Shown: positions 32,834 to 44,109, numbered from the stretch's first letter. The stretch: 64,000 bases of DNA from Limonium bicolor (GCA_023374045.1 CM041779.1:302074167-302138166), one strand, 5' to 3'. Program-made: numbers and translations. Notes: a model not told the origin generated them from the sequence alone.

Positions 32834-32969
32834 CTATTCCCAAAATAATGTTTATAAGCATAATTAGTGATAGTACAAGAAGAGTAGTAGCTAATCAGCC
32901 TTTCTTTATTCATCTTTCCAACATTACATGTTCGTTCCATTACACAACTTAATACAAAAGGTACATGGT

Positions 32970-33687
32970 TTAATATTTCCTAAAGGTTAGGTTTAGGCGT
33001 CCAGGCTTCATATGGGTAGCGTTTATCACTGTTGAGGGTGCTGTGTTCGGCTTGATTCTCTTAATCCCGTGGTATAGCATTCTCGATGGTCCGCCCATGA
33101 CCAACACGTCACCGGATTTTAGCCAGATCTTCATAGCCCGATCAATCCTCTTTTCTTCGTCATCGAGGAACTCAGCATCATCTCCGATGGACACAGACAC
33201 TATGGGTATCCCTTGGTCTAGGGACTCCTGCGTCTCGTCCTTGTCTTGGTGTAATCCCAGTCGGCCTTCTCTCTCGTAGAAGTTGATGATGCAGATGTCG
33301 GCTTGTAGGTCGGGTACTGGTTGCACTTCGCGTTGCTGTGCAACGCGTAGGGTTGCCGTAATTAGGGATAGAAAGTCGTCGGGAATTTGTGGTGCATGTG
33401 CTTCGTCGGTGGGATAGCTCTTCGTATATGGGTTCCAAATCTTACCTAGGCACATCATTCTGAGTTTCATCATCTTTCCTCCAGGGTATGTCGGTGTGTA
33501 GAACCCGCCTGGTCCCACTCCAAACTTACGACATCTACGAATAATGGCTACTTGGGCTTCAAGTGTTAGGTATCCTGGTAGTAGAATCATCCCGGGCTGG
33601 ATAACTTGGCAGTTTTTACTTGGGTAGTAGGGATTCTCAAGGCTGTACCCGTCGGGTTCGAGGTTTGGATTTATTGGGAAGCACATG
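32970..33687 (-). CDS. Element 2 AlkB-type Fe(II)/2-oxoglutarate dioxygenase exon (complete catalytic domain)
   Basis: Best copy of the AlkB domain, open for about 238 codons after the element 4 junction. Motifs in order: MCFPINPN, CQVIQPGMILLPGYLT, GPGGFYTP, MMCLGKIWNPYTKSY, ADICIINFYEREGRLGLHQD (His and Asp iron ligands), VSVSIGDDAEFL, GDVLVMGGPSRMLYHGIK (distal His), THMKPGRLNLTFRKY with both C-terminal Arg residues, then stop. All hallmark residues of AlkB nucleic-acid demethylases are present. The first five codons after the 3' splice site lie at 50738-50750, because element 4 inserted there. The native protein would be a Gag-AlkB fusion. Substrate (m1A, m3C, m6A or 6mA; RNA or cDNA) cannot be told. 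Confidence 0.93.
33683..33687. repeat. TSD of element 4 (ACATG), left copy
   Basis: ACATG precedes TGATAAGTG and recurs at 50733-50737. Across the empty site the AlkB frame reads TFD then MCFP, matching elements 1 and 3. Confidence 0.92.
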
Positions 33688-33929
33688 TGATAAGTGTCCA
33701 AATGAGCATGATTTATAGGTGTATTTCATATTTTATATTAGCACTTTTCTTGCTCATTTCTCCACTTCGGTTAATTTTCCTCTAGTTTATGTTTTATTGT
33801 TTATCTCACAAATTTATTGTTTCAAACATGAGGAAAACCAAGCTGGGAGTAAAGTAGATAAAGAGACAAACGCATAGACGCAAACGGCTCAGAAAACGGA
33901 CTTATAACGAAGAATGTAGAGCCGGTCAA

Positions 33930-34165
33930 ACAGAGTCACGCGAGAGTCACGCGGTGGACTGGTGCAACCGCCCCCAAGTGGCGGACGTCACACGGGCAAC
34001 CGCCGGGCGGACAAGGCTGAGGAAACCGCCTCTTAATGGGCGGTTAAGGAGGCGGACTAGGCTAGGAAGACCGCCCACTAGCTGGCGGTTAAGGAGGCGG
34101 ACTCAAGTGTGGGCACCGCCCACTAGCTGGCGGTCAAGGAGGCGGTCAAGGAGGCGGTTGTGCCT
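33930..34165. repeat. Array of CCGCC / GGCGG inverted repeats, element 4 5' LTR
   Basis: Repeated units such as ACCGCCCACTAGCTGGCGGT and AACCGCCTCTTAATGGGCGG, each a short hairpin, interspersed with AAGGAGGCGGA. The partner LTR (49408-49590) has one unit fewer. The array lies about 210-450 bp upstream of the TATA-like box, an enhancer-like position. Confidence 0.8.
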
Positions 34166-34377
34166 CGCGACCAGTTTCTTTTCGCCCGTCGTCGTCTGCA
34201 ACTTACCTTCACCGACTGTCTTCAACTCGCCCACTCGTCCACTGTCGCCGGCGCCTACCTTATTTCGCTCCCGTCTCCAACTCCTGTCCCCTGCAATCAA
34301 TGCTTCAATCAGTGAGCAATCAATGAGCTCAATCCATTCACGCGTTCCTTATCTGCTGCCTTTGCCTTTTCCTTTCC

Positions 34378-34386
34378 CTATTTAAA
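34378..34386 (+). promoter_or_regulatory. TATA-like box, element 4 5' LTR
   Basis: CTATTTAAA followed by CCCACGAGC; the copy in the 3' LTR is at 49814-49822. Solo LTR B has CTATATAAACCCACAC at the equivalent place (47351), which supports a conserved promoter core. Confidence 0.6.
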
Positions 34387-35307
34387 CCCACGAGCTTCAC
34401 CCAATAAATCACTCACAAATTCACCAATCGATCCACGACCACTTCACGCCAGCTCATTTCTCTTCTCCCGCCTTCTCCATTTTATTTATTTTACATTCCA
34501 CAAAATCCACCTCTAGCCTACGTATACAAAATAGCAGAGCGAGACGGAGTGATTACGGATGATTTCTATCATTCTTGTTTCTGTAATTCTATTTAATATG
34601 TTAGGCTAGTTTACGTACGCTCTGGGAATGGTTATTATATGTTTGTATTAATTATGCTATATTTTTACTGGTTTTAATTATATACAGTTTGTTACGCTTA
34701 AAGGTTATCACGCACCTTTTTAATAAATGTCATGAGTTTATTAAATTGCTTTCCTAAGTCTATTTTGATCAGACCAGGTGATAAATAGACAGGTTAATTA
34801 AGGCGTAAAACTGGAGGAAACTTGTTATGATTTAATAAGTTAGTATTCAGTTGCAAATGTAATTCCTCAATACTCCTTTGCCGTTCGCAGGCTTTTGCTT
34901 GAACCTTGATTAGAACCTTGCATTACAGGTGAACGAGTTCTTATGAGGCTATGACTTAGTCCTTAAGATAATTACAGGAACCTTGCCAAATTATTAAACC
35001 AGTAGAGATAGCTTAATTATGCAGATTATATTAACCTGACCCAGAGTTCCATTTTATTTATCTGTCAACTTAGTTTATTTTATCTTTTCTTTTTATTACA
35101 AGTCAATTAATCCACCCCCCTCTTGTGACACGCTTAGGTACTATTATATGTACATTAGTCCCACGGTTCGACATCCGGTTGCTTACATTTTCACTATACT
35201 ACTGCGACCGGGATTTATTTGCAGCCTGACGTTATTTTTGGGTTTTAATTTCTTTCTTTTATGTTAATTACACCTGTTCTAACCACTCATTTATAACGTC
35301 TGCAAAA

Positions 35308-35325
35308 TGGCGCCGTTGCCGGGGA
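35308..35325 (+). promoter_or_regulatory. Primer binding site (tRNA-Asp), element 4
   Basis: TGGCGCCGTTGCCGGGGA, 18 nt complementary to the 3' end of plant tRNA-Asp including CCA, three bases after the LTR. It fixes the plus orientation. Confidence 0.93.
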
Positions 35326-35534
35326 CTAGTTTATTCTAGTCCCTAAGCCCCGGATTATTCACTAGTACTATTAGAATATTTTGTTTTATTATTTTTGTTT
35401 GTTGTTTATATTTTTATCTTTTATATTTTTTTATATTATTAATATGTTGTTTCTAATCCTTTTATTTTCTAATCTTTTTCAGTAGTTTTGTTTTATACAG
35501 AAAAACACAAAAAAAAAAACTCTGTACGTGGCAA

Positions 35535-36119
35535 ATGGAAGAAGCGTTTGAATTTTGGCAGGATTTATATTGCTCCGAATGTGGGGGAGCTCATGATTTT
35601 GAGGATTGTCTCATAGTCCAAGAGCAACTTTGGTTAGAAGATCAACCAGACTACCTGGAGAGAATCGCTCAACTACTAGAACAACCAAAGAGCGAAACAG
35701 TTCAAGAGGTAGAACACCCCACTACAGACGAGCCATTCATAGAGACCCCTCCCTCTAAAATCAATTACCGCTATTTTCCATCCTTCTCTATAATATACCC
35801 AGACAATGAGGATATTTACATCCTCGAAAATAAAGAGAAGGAATTGCCACCACCTCCCACCAAAATATCCAAACAAAACGCCACTATCACCTTTGAAGAA
35901 TCAGTTCTCTCTGAAGATGATATCGAGCGTTCTTTCTACGAGCCTCACCTACAAGAGGATGATGTTTACATCCTCCAATTTGAGGAAGAAAAACCACCAC
36001 CACCGGGTCTTCTGTTAGAACTACGTTCCCGGCAATACCTCCTCAAACACCTGATTTTGTGGAGTATTAATTTTCTTATTTTATATGCCGAGGTAACGTT
36101 TTGTTTTGATCCAGGATAA
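35535..36119 (+). CDS. Small Gag-like ORF of element 4 (194 aa) with one zinc-knuckle-like motif
   Basis: Starts MEEAFEFWQDLYCSECGGAH about 210 nt after the PBS. Residues 13-25 form C-x2-C-x3-H-x4-C in a CGGxH context, like the nucleic-acid-binding knuckle of plant Athila/Tat Gag proteins. The rest is acidic and Pro-rich. It has two related blocks, one containing DIYILENKEKELPPPP and one VYILQFEEEKPPPPG, suggesting an internal duplication. No capsid domain or enzyme is recognisable. It may be a remnant of Gag that helps packaging; that is inference. Confidence 0.6.
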   Translation: MEEAFEFWQDLYCSECGGAHDFEDCLIVQEQLWLEDQPDYLERIAQLLEQPKSETVQEVEHPTTDEPFIETPPSKINYRYFPSFSIIYPDNEDIYILENKEKELPPPPTKISKQNATITFEESVLSEDDIERSFYEPHLQEDDVYILQFEEEKPPPPGLLLELRSRQYLLKHLILWSINFLILYAEVTFCFDPG

Positions 36120-36576
36120 CGAGCAGGCGTCTAGCCAAAGACGTTAAAGAAGGGCAGCTTCCCGGGAGGCAACCCGGGTGTACTTTTATTTTATTTTGCT
36201 TTTATGCTCTTTTAATTTTCAGGTTCTCTTTAAATTTATATTTGCTAACTTTTAACCCCGTTATAGTATGGTTGCTTCTAGTGTTTTATGTAGGTGCACC
36301 TTCATTTTTACACTGCAACCAAGCTACGCTACTTGAGGCTGAAGCTCAAGTGTGGGGGAACTCCTATAAACGCAACTAGCAAAAATAAAATCAGGGGAGT
36401 ACCAGTTTCTTTAATTTTGCTTTTATTTAAATAAAAATTGCAGAGGAGCGTTTATGTGCTTAAATGTTTATTTGTGACCTTTGTGTTTTCTCTATTTTAT
36501 CTACTTGCCGAAAAGGTCTTCTGACAACTTCCCTTGTTTTTTCTGGTGAACAATGAGGACATTGTTCAATTTAAGT
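36120..36576 (+). other. Element 4 untranslated internal region (left part)
   Basis: Holds CTTCCCGGGAGGCAACCCGG (36159-36178), a short palindromic motif of the GGGAGGCAACCC type seen in Athila/Tat-like elements. It also has a polypurine stretch, AAGTGTGGGGGAA (36348-36360), and a second, AAGTGTGGGT, into which element 5 inserted. No gene is seen. Confidence 0.6.
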
Positions 36577-36581
36577 GTGGG
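36577..36581. repeat. TSD of element 5 (GTGGG), left copy
   Basis: GTGGG lies within AAGTGTGGG, a polypurine-tract-like motif of element 4. It recurs at 46552-46556. Confidence 0.92.
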
Positions 36582-39023
36582 TGTAACACCCTGGATTTAA
36601 CCTCAAAACATAGCTTATGAAAATACAAACCTAATGGTGCAAACGGCATCGAAAACGGACTTCAAACGAGTCCTAGAAGGGCAAATCAACGTTAGTCCGA
36701 ACTTGTGTCCGGACATGGAAAGTTCGGACACAAGCCGAAGAGAAATAGACTGCAAAAACCAAAAGTCCGAACTTGTGTCCGGACTTTGAAGTTCGGACAC
36801 AAGTCGAGAGTTAAAAGGTTGAAAACCAAAGGCGTCCGAACTTATGTCCGGACTTTGAAGTTCGGACACAAGTAAGTTTGAAAAGTCCGAGAAACTAACG
36901 TGGCGTGTCCGAACATTGGTCCGAGCTTACAAGTTCGGACCTAAGTCGAGACTTGTAAGTCGACCTCGTCCTCGCATGCTGTCCGAACTTTGAAGTTCGG
37001 ACAGAAGGTCGGACACCACCAAACAGAGAAAACTTCTTAAGCTCTTCGGGGCCTGTCCGAACATGGATGTCCGGACGGACGTTCGGACAGGTCCCTGTAT
37101 GCAGTTAAAACAGCAGAACAGAGACTAAAAATAAACCAAAACTTATACCAACCCACATTAAGATCAGTATGAAAGGAACATGAGGATTAAACAACACTTA
37201 TACCATAGATAATAGCGGAAGACTTTCTCAAAATCCAAGGTGCTACCGCCACATCCAAACCCTTGGATGCTCAGGCTATTAAATCACAAAACATCACAAA
37301 ACATTAACCCAATATCATAAACCATTTGTGCAGAAACTTAAACTGTAATCGTCAACTGAACATTATTAAGGAATCCAAAACGATGTGCTCCAAAACTTAT
37401 AAAACAACCAAAGTCTCAAAACAACTCAAACTTCCTAATACTAGGTCGTAGCGCATTCCCCATTTCCCCAAGTCAGCAATCGGTACCTGCGATCAGAAAA
37501 CAACAATAAAAGCACGAAGGGATCGCGCAAATCAGTGAAACTGAGTAAATTCCATCTCATCACGTAAAATACATTTTCCAAAATCCCTTTGAATTTGATA
37601 AGCGAAACATTCGAGTTGTAAACCAGTAAACCATTCGGGGAGTCTTCAACTGGAGTATCCATAAAACAACCAACAGTCACAGCGGACCGAAATATCAAAT
37701 ACCCTCACCCTAAGTCCTTAAGTGTGCACACCCCCTATGAATCATCAGTCCATAGAGTAGATCATAGAGCTTAACTGCAGTCATTGTATGCAGCGCAAAT
37801 ATATATAAACAATTCAGTGTAATCAATTCATGCTCACGGTGCAGAGAACCAACATGGTGAGTCAGGGAGCACCACGAACCCCAAAGTAATCAGAAACCAG
37901 TGAAGAACTCCCAAAACAAAACCATCATCAAATTCACAGTGAAGTTTCTCAAAACACCATTCGCGACAGAAGGCAATCCACAACCAAAACCAACAATGAG
38001 CACAGAATTTACCTGATTGCTCTCTCGACTCAGGAAACACCCAACAGATTCACCAATGACGTTCGCCGTCGACACCAACGTCTAGGTTAGAACAAATCAC
38101 AATCAGCAGACCTCAAACACAAATGAATAAACCAACACTCAAACTATGCTACTACTTTACCCGTTAGATTCTAGTTGGCACCAGGGAAGGGTTCTGATCA
38201 AACACCAGCAGGAGCGTGAATTGAGAGTTGGGAAAGAGAGAGTAATAGCGGCGTGAAGAAGATGAAGAACGATCAATAAGATCGTGGTTTAAATAAGTAA
38301 ATCAGAGAATTAGGGATTATCAATATAAGTTAAATAAATTGTATTTTGTAAAGACGTAGAGGAATTAATTTAAATCTTGTAAACAATTTTAAAGGAACAC
38401 CTAATAACTAATAGTGTAATTACTTTCTAAATACATTGACGTTGAGAAACCTCAGGAGGAAGAAACAAAACAACCCTTAATAAATAAAGACATAATCCTT
38501 TAATTCAAAATAGAAAAGAGTTTATTTGACTGTTGCAGAAGATAAGGATGAGGAGTAAAATATCTTAGAAGTTAATTAGTAAACAAATACTAGTAAGGAA
38601 ATAAATCAGAAATAGATCAATATAGATAAATAGTTTAAGGGCTAAGTGGAAAGAAAACAATTACGTTTAAAAAGATGAGTCACCAAACCGATAACAATTA
38701 CTGGGATAGAAATAAAAAGAGTCAAATAAACAACAAATATATTAAATAGCCAAACTGGAATTGAACTCCGGATATTTAAAATTAACAAGCTAGAAAGAAG
38801 ATTCTAGATTGGTATTTTAGGATTTAAATCACCTAACGAATTTAGAAGAAAGATTTAGAAATATGACTAGCAGTCACCATAGCAAAACGTTACAATGAAT
38901 TGTGAACATTAAAAGGAGAAGGTAGATTGTTAAATTCCCTGGGCCATCTTAACGCTAATCCCGGACCTATTATTCACCTTATGTACTATAGTATTCTTAT
39001 CTTGGAAATTCCCGGGTATTTCA
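36582..39023 (-). mobile_element. Element 5 3' LTR (2442 bp)
   Basis: Bounded by TGTAACACCCTGG and GGGTATTTCA. Contains an array of GTCCGAACTT/AAGTTCGGAC inverted repeats (36692-37098) and a TATA-like sense TTATTTAAACC near 38288-38299. The covarying U5 hairpin of the AlkB-bearing families is absent. Short ORFs are identical in both LTRs only because the LTRs are nearly identical. Confidence 0.96.
36692..37098. repeat. Array of GTCCGAAC / GTTCGGAC inverted repeats, element 5 3' LTR
   Basis: At least six units such as CCGAACTTGTGTCCGGAC followed by AAGTTCGGACACAAG. The partner copy is at 44222-44629. Same design as the arrays in elements 3 and 4 and in solo LTR A, but with a different sequence. 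Confidence 0.85.
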
Positions 39024-39029
39024 TCTCAT

Positions 39030-39061
39030 CCCCCTTAAAAGAAAGCTTCGCCCTCGAAGCT
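39030..39061 (-). promoter_or_regulatory. Element 5 polypurine tract with adjacent hairpin
   Basis: Sense TTTTAAGGGGG near the LTR, then the hairpin AGCTTCG/CGAAGCT (39044-39061). The stem differs from elements 1-3 at paired positions. Only one tract is seen here; there is no second copy after the pol stop. Confidence 0.8.
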
Positions 39062-39104
39062 AAAACTCATCCCTAAGACGAAAACAGCAGAACTGGGTAC
39101 TGAC

Positions 39105-42100
39105 TTAAATGGTTACCTGGTCGAAAAGCTGTGGGTACTTTTTCCTCATCTCCTCCTCTACCTCCCACGTAGCTTCTTCAGTTCCATGATTGGACCACAG
39201 AACTTTGACCATGCGGGTTGACTTCGATCGGGTCTCCCTGGTCTTGGTGTCCATTACTCTAATGGGGTACTCCTCGTAAGATAGATTCTGCCCTAGTTCC
39301 AAGACCTCCGGCTGCAGCACATGCGAAGGGTCGGGAATGTACCTCCTCAACTGGGACACGTGGAACACGTTGTGAACTTTCTCCAGCTCACAAGGAAGTG
39401 CCAAACGATAGGCGACCTTCCCAATCCTCTCCAAAACCTCATAGGGTCCTACGTACTTGGGACTAAGCTTCCCCTTCTTGCCAAATCTGGTCACTCCGCG
39501 CACAGGAGATACCTTCAGAAAAACTCTGTCTCCCACCTCAAATTCCACCGGTCTACGCTTGAGATCAGCATAGGACTTCTGCCTGTCCTGAGCTGCCTTC
39601 ATCCGACTCTGAATTACCCGGACCTGCTCCATAGTCTCCTCTATCAATTGTGGTCCCAAAACCGTTTCGCTTATGTCACTCCAACATAGTGGGGTCCTGC
39701 ACTTCCTCCCATATAGAGCTTCGTAGGGAGCCATCTTGATACTAGCGTGATAGCTGTTGTTGTAAGAGAATTCCACCAAATGCAGCATATCAGCCCAAGA
39801 ACCCTGGAAATCCATCACACATGCCCGAAGCATGTCCTCTAGGGTCTGAATGGTCCTCTCAGTCTGACCATCAGTAGCAGGGTGAAAGGCGGTACTCAAA
39901 CTCAGCTTAGTGCCCATCGCCTTCTGAAATTGCTGCCAAAAGTGAGCCAGAAATCTCGAGTCTCGGTCCGAAATGATAGTCTCAGGCACCCCATGATACC
40001 TTACCACATTCTTGATGTAGGCATCCACCAGCTGACTCATGGACCACGTCTTCTTCATAGGTATGAACCGTGCAGACTTGGTAAGTCGGTCCACAATCAC
40101 CCAAATCTGATCAACTCCTCCTCTCGCCGGTGGTAAGCCCATCACGAAATCCATGGAAATGGAGTCCCACTTCCACTTCGGAACGTCCAGCGGCTGCAAC
40201 AAACCTCCCATCCTCTTGTGCTCAATTTGACCTTCTGACAGGTAAGGCACTTCGATACATACTCTGCCACTTCCCGCTTCATCTTAGGCCACCAGAACAT
40301 CCTCTTCAAATCCTTATACAATTTGTCACCGCCAGGATGGACCGAATAGGGGGTATTATGGGCCTCCCTCATCAGTCTCTCCTTTACTTCGGCACACCCC
40401 TGAGGCACACACCATCGGCCTCTAAACCTCAGGCTACCGTCACCGTGGATCTCGAACCCCTCGGCTCTCCCTTCCTTCATCTTCTCCTTGATACGCTCCA
40501 ACTTCACGTCCCCAGGCTGTCCCTTGAGGATCTCCCCATAGATGTCGGAAGAGACACTCATGTGGTACAGCTTCACTTCATGCTCCACTCCTCCAGATTC
40601 CATCACCTCTAAATTTAACCTCTGAAATTCACGAGCTAGCTCATCAGGAAGGACCCACATTGAGTTCACTGAGTGGCTCCTCTTTCTGCTCAGGGCATCT
40701 GCTACTAGATTGGACTTCCCTTCGTGATACAGAATCTCTAGGTCATAGTCTTTGATCAGTTCTAGCCACCTCCTCTGCCTCATATTGAGCTCTTTCTGCG
40801 TGAAGATGTACTTAAGACTTTTGTGGTCGGTGTAGATCTTGCAGGAAACACCGTACAGGTAGTGCCTCCAAATCTTAAGGGCGAAAACCACTGCTGCCAA
40901 CTCCAGATCGTGCGTCGGGTATCGGGTCTCATACTCCTTCAGCTGCCTCGATGCATAAGCAATCACCTTCCCCTTCTGCATCAACACACATCCCAGACCA
41001 TACTTGGAGGCGTCACTGAACACCTCGAAGCCCTCAGTCCCTGAAGGTAGGGTTAACACTGGGGCCGTGGTTAACCTTCCCTTCAGTTCCCGAAATGCTG
41101 CTTCACATTCATCGTTCCATTGAAATTTGACCACCTTCTTCATCAGGTTGGTGAGTGGTCTGGCAATCTTCGAGAAGTCTTTCACGAATCTCCTGTAGTA
41201 TCCTGCCAAACCCAGGAAACTACGCACCTCAGTCAGGTTGTTCGGTCTCGGCCATTCCTTCACCGCTTGTATTTTGGCTGGGTCCACCGCTATTCCCTCC
41301 TTGGTAACAATGTGGCCCAAGAATGCCACTCGATCTAGCCAAAAGTCACACTTGGACAATTTGGCATACAACTGCTGTTCTCTCAGAATCTGCAGAACCA
41401 ATCTCAAGTGCTCCTTATGCTCTTCCTCATCCTTGGAGTAGATGAGGATATCGTCTATGAATACCACTACAAACCGGTCTAGATAGGGATTGAAGATCCG
41501 GTTCATGAGGTCCATGAAAACTGCCGGCGCATTCGTCAATCCAAAAGGCATCACCAGGAACTCAAAATGCCCATATCTGGTCCTGAATGCCGTCTTCGGG
41601 ATATCCTTCTCCGCAACACGCAACTGGTGGTACCCTGACCTCAGGTCTATCTTGGAGAAGACTCCTGCACCCTGAAGCTGGTCGAAAAGATCGTCGATTC
41701 TGGGCAAGGGATACCGGTTCTTCACAGTAATCTGGTTCAGCTCCCGGTAATCTATGCACAGCCTCATGCTCCCGTCCTTCTTCTTTACGAACAAGACAGG
41801 AGCTCCCCATGGCGATACACTCGGCCGGATATACCCCTTCTCCAAGAGGTCCTCTAACTGAACCTTCAATTCTCTCAGCTCTGACGGCGCCATACGGTAT
41901 GGGGCTTTGGAGATAGGCGCTGCTCCTGGCACTAGATCGACGCTGAATTCCACCTCCCTGTCTGGCGGCATGCCTGGGATCTCCTCAGGGAAAACGTCTG
42001 GAAACTCGTCCACCACCCGGATTTCTTCTAGTTTGCTTGGCTTCCGGCTCAGGTCCTGGACATGACAAAGGTACGCCTGTTGTCCCTTCCTCACCTGGGA

Positions 42101-43674
42101 GAGAATTGACATTGCTGAAACGATCTTCACCCCGGGCTTTTTCTCTTCATTTCGGTAGGACACCCTCTGCCCTTTCGGTCCCTTCAGAACAATCTTCTGT
42201 TCCCCACAATCAATCTTCCCCTTATATTTACTCAGCCAGTCCATCCCCAAGATGACGTCGAAGTCAGGGAGGGTAAATTGGATCAGGTCAATTACAAAGG
42301 TCTCCCCTCCTATGTCTACCCCCACATTTTCCAGTACATCATTACAAGAGATAATTCGCCCTGAGGGTATGGATACCGCTACGGTAGGAGTTTTGCTAGC
42401 TACTAGCCCCAATTTCTTAACAAAATTCTCAGCAATAAAGGAATATGATGCTCCAGTGTCAAACAAAATACGAGCAGGGGTACCACAAACAGAAAAGGTA
42501 CCTGCCAGCACGTCGGCTCCAGCCTCGGCCTCAGCTCGGCTCATTACATTAATCTTTCCAGGGGTCCTGTGGTTGTCTCGGTTCTCTCCATTTCCACCTC
42601 CGCCATTACTACGCTGGGTGGTGTCTCTGTGCTGATTCTGGCCCTGGTACTGCTCTCTGCCCCTGGGCTGGGAATCTGTCTGTCTGTAGGTCCGATCACC
42701 GCCTCCTCTTCTCTGATTATCCCCTGGAGGGTTCTTGAAGCATTCAAACACCCTGTGGCCCTTCTTGCCACACCGGAAGCACGTGACAAAATTCCCCTCG
42801 CAGTCTTTCCCTGGATGATCTTTACGACATCTGTTACAGTGGAAGTGCCTCTCCGGCCCTTGCTCCGTCTTCTGGCCTTGGTGCTGGTGTCGATCGCCCC
42901 ACCTCTGGGTCTGCCTCTGGTTTCCCTCAAACCTTCGCCTCTCATCAGAATGGGGCCTCCACCTCTTCTCCTGGTTTGGTCTCTGGGGTCTATCATCACG
43001 TCCCCGGGAGTCCTCCCCCTCATCTGCCTTCCTCTTCTGGCCCGCTTGGACCTCCCTTCTCTTCTGCTGCACCCTGTAAAGGTTGGCAGCCTTACCATAC
43101 GCGTCCTGGAGGGTCGGGATGGCCAAGACACTCAGGGCCTCTTGGAGGCTCCAGTTGAGTCCCCCCACGAACCGCTGCACCTTCGAGGCTTCATCCGGGA
43201 CCATGGTAGGTGCGAATCTTGCTAACTCCAGAAATTTTGAGTGATAGTCTTCACACTCTTGGACAGCTGCTTTAACTCCGAAAACTCCAGGTACTTCTGC
43301 ATGCGCACATGCTCGGGGTAGAAGCGCCTCCTCATCGCTTGCTTCAGCGCCTCCCATCCAAAATTAGGCTCAGCTCGTAGCATATCTCGGTTGGCCGTCC
43401 ACCAGATGTCGGCCTCCCCCTTGAAGTAGTACACCGCCCCGTTGACCTTCCTGTCCTCTGGGCAGTTGACCGCATCAAAAATCTTGTCAAACTCCCGGAT
43501 CCAGTCTTCAAGTAGGACCGGGTCCTCTTCTCCAGCAAAAGCGGTCGGCTTCAGGTGCGCTATCCTCTTGGTATAATCCTCAGGTGCATTGTCTCGCTGT
43601 GCCTGTCGCTGCACAATCTGTCCCAAGTTCAAGGCCAGCTCTTGGAGTTGTCTCATTGGATCGTTGGCGGCCAT
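39105..43674 (-). pseudogene. Element 5 gag-pol polyprotein (two frameshifts)
   Basis: Gag starts MAANDPMRQLQ (an in-frame Met lies 34 codons earlier). It has the capsid domain ([20 protein letters not shown]) and two CCHC knuckles, [13 protein letters not shown] and [14 protein letters not shown]. Without a gap follow protease [12 protein letters not shown] with [11 protein letters not shown], RNase [15 protein letters not shown] integrase with SMDFVMG, SDRDSRF and [11 protein letters not shown], and a chromodomain-like end EEATWEVEEEMRKKYPQLF. Frameshifts occur near 43255 in Gag and near 40225, where AAATTGAGC seems to lack one base, at the end of the HHCC region. No other stop is seen. Both may be recent mutations or sequencing errors. 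Confidence 0.93.
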
Positions 43675-44097
43675 TGCAGTCCTTCGACTTTGGCTTCTGG
43701 TATTGTAGGAGAAATTGAGTTGGTGTGCCAGTCCTACAAGCTTGAGCTCAGGCGATCTCCTGATTACGACGTACATGAATAAAGATCTCTATTTCTATAG
43801 CCCCTTTCAAACTCATTCCACAAGTTTTACCAGTCTATACCATATATAATACCTAGTATACAGTTCAACATACATATGTAGCCACATCCAAATAAACAAT
43901 TTGCATACTCCGCGCACACAGATGTATAAGATTATCAAGGAATTCCATTGGTTAGTATAACCTTCCAAATATCACCAAGATCAGCCAAAGTATCTTCACA
44001 ATCTCACACACAATTCAGCATATATAGATTCCCCAATCGGCTTATCCCCATATTTTAATCCAATTTAAATCACCTTTGATCTTATTTCAAAAACACG

Positions 44098-44109
44098 GCT
44101 CTGATACCA
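44098..44109 (-). promoter_or_regulatory. Primer binding site (initiator tRNA-Met), element 5
   Basis: Sense TGGTATCAGAGC, 3 nt after the 5' LTR. The stretch from here to the gag start (43675-44097) is leader without a convincing ORF. Confidence 0.95.

Larger units (their letters stand above)
33688..35304 (+). mobile_element. Element 4 5' LTR (1617 bp)
   Basis: Begins TGATAAGTGTCC and ends CGTCTGCA. Contains a CCGCC/GGCGG inverted-repeat array (33930-34165) upstream of a TATA-like box (34378). The two LTR copies differ by few substitutions and several small indels, including one array unit. The Arg-rich ORF across the array is a repeat artefact. Confidence 0.93.

Noticed and set aside
33954..34385. 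143-codon Arg/Pro-rich plus-strand ORF
   Set aside because: Composed of the CCGCC/GGCGG array read in one frame; the other LTR copy has a different length. A repeat artefact inside U3.
36582..39023. CRISPR-like array (regular GTCCGAAC repeats)
   Set aside because: Repeats are short, inverted and irregularly spaced inside an LTR of a plant retrotransposon; no spacers and no cas genes.
42569..43225. 218-codon plus-strand ORF
   Set aside because: It is antisense to the Gag zinc-knuckle region of element 5, has no recognisable domain, and is explained by the GC-rich codons of the real gene.
43222..43357. Programmed frameshift in element 5 Gag
   Set aside because: No slippery heptamer or downstream structure was seen, and the break lies inside the capsid domain, where a programmed shift would make no sense.
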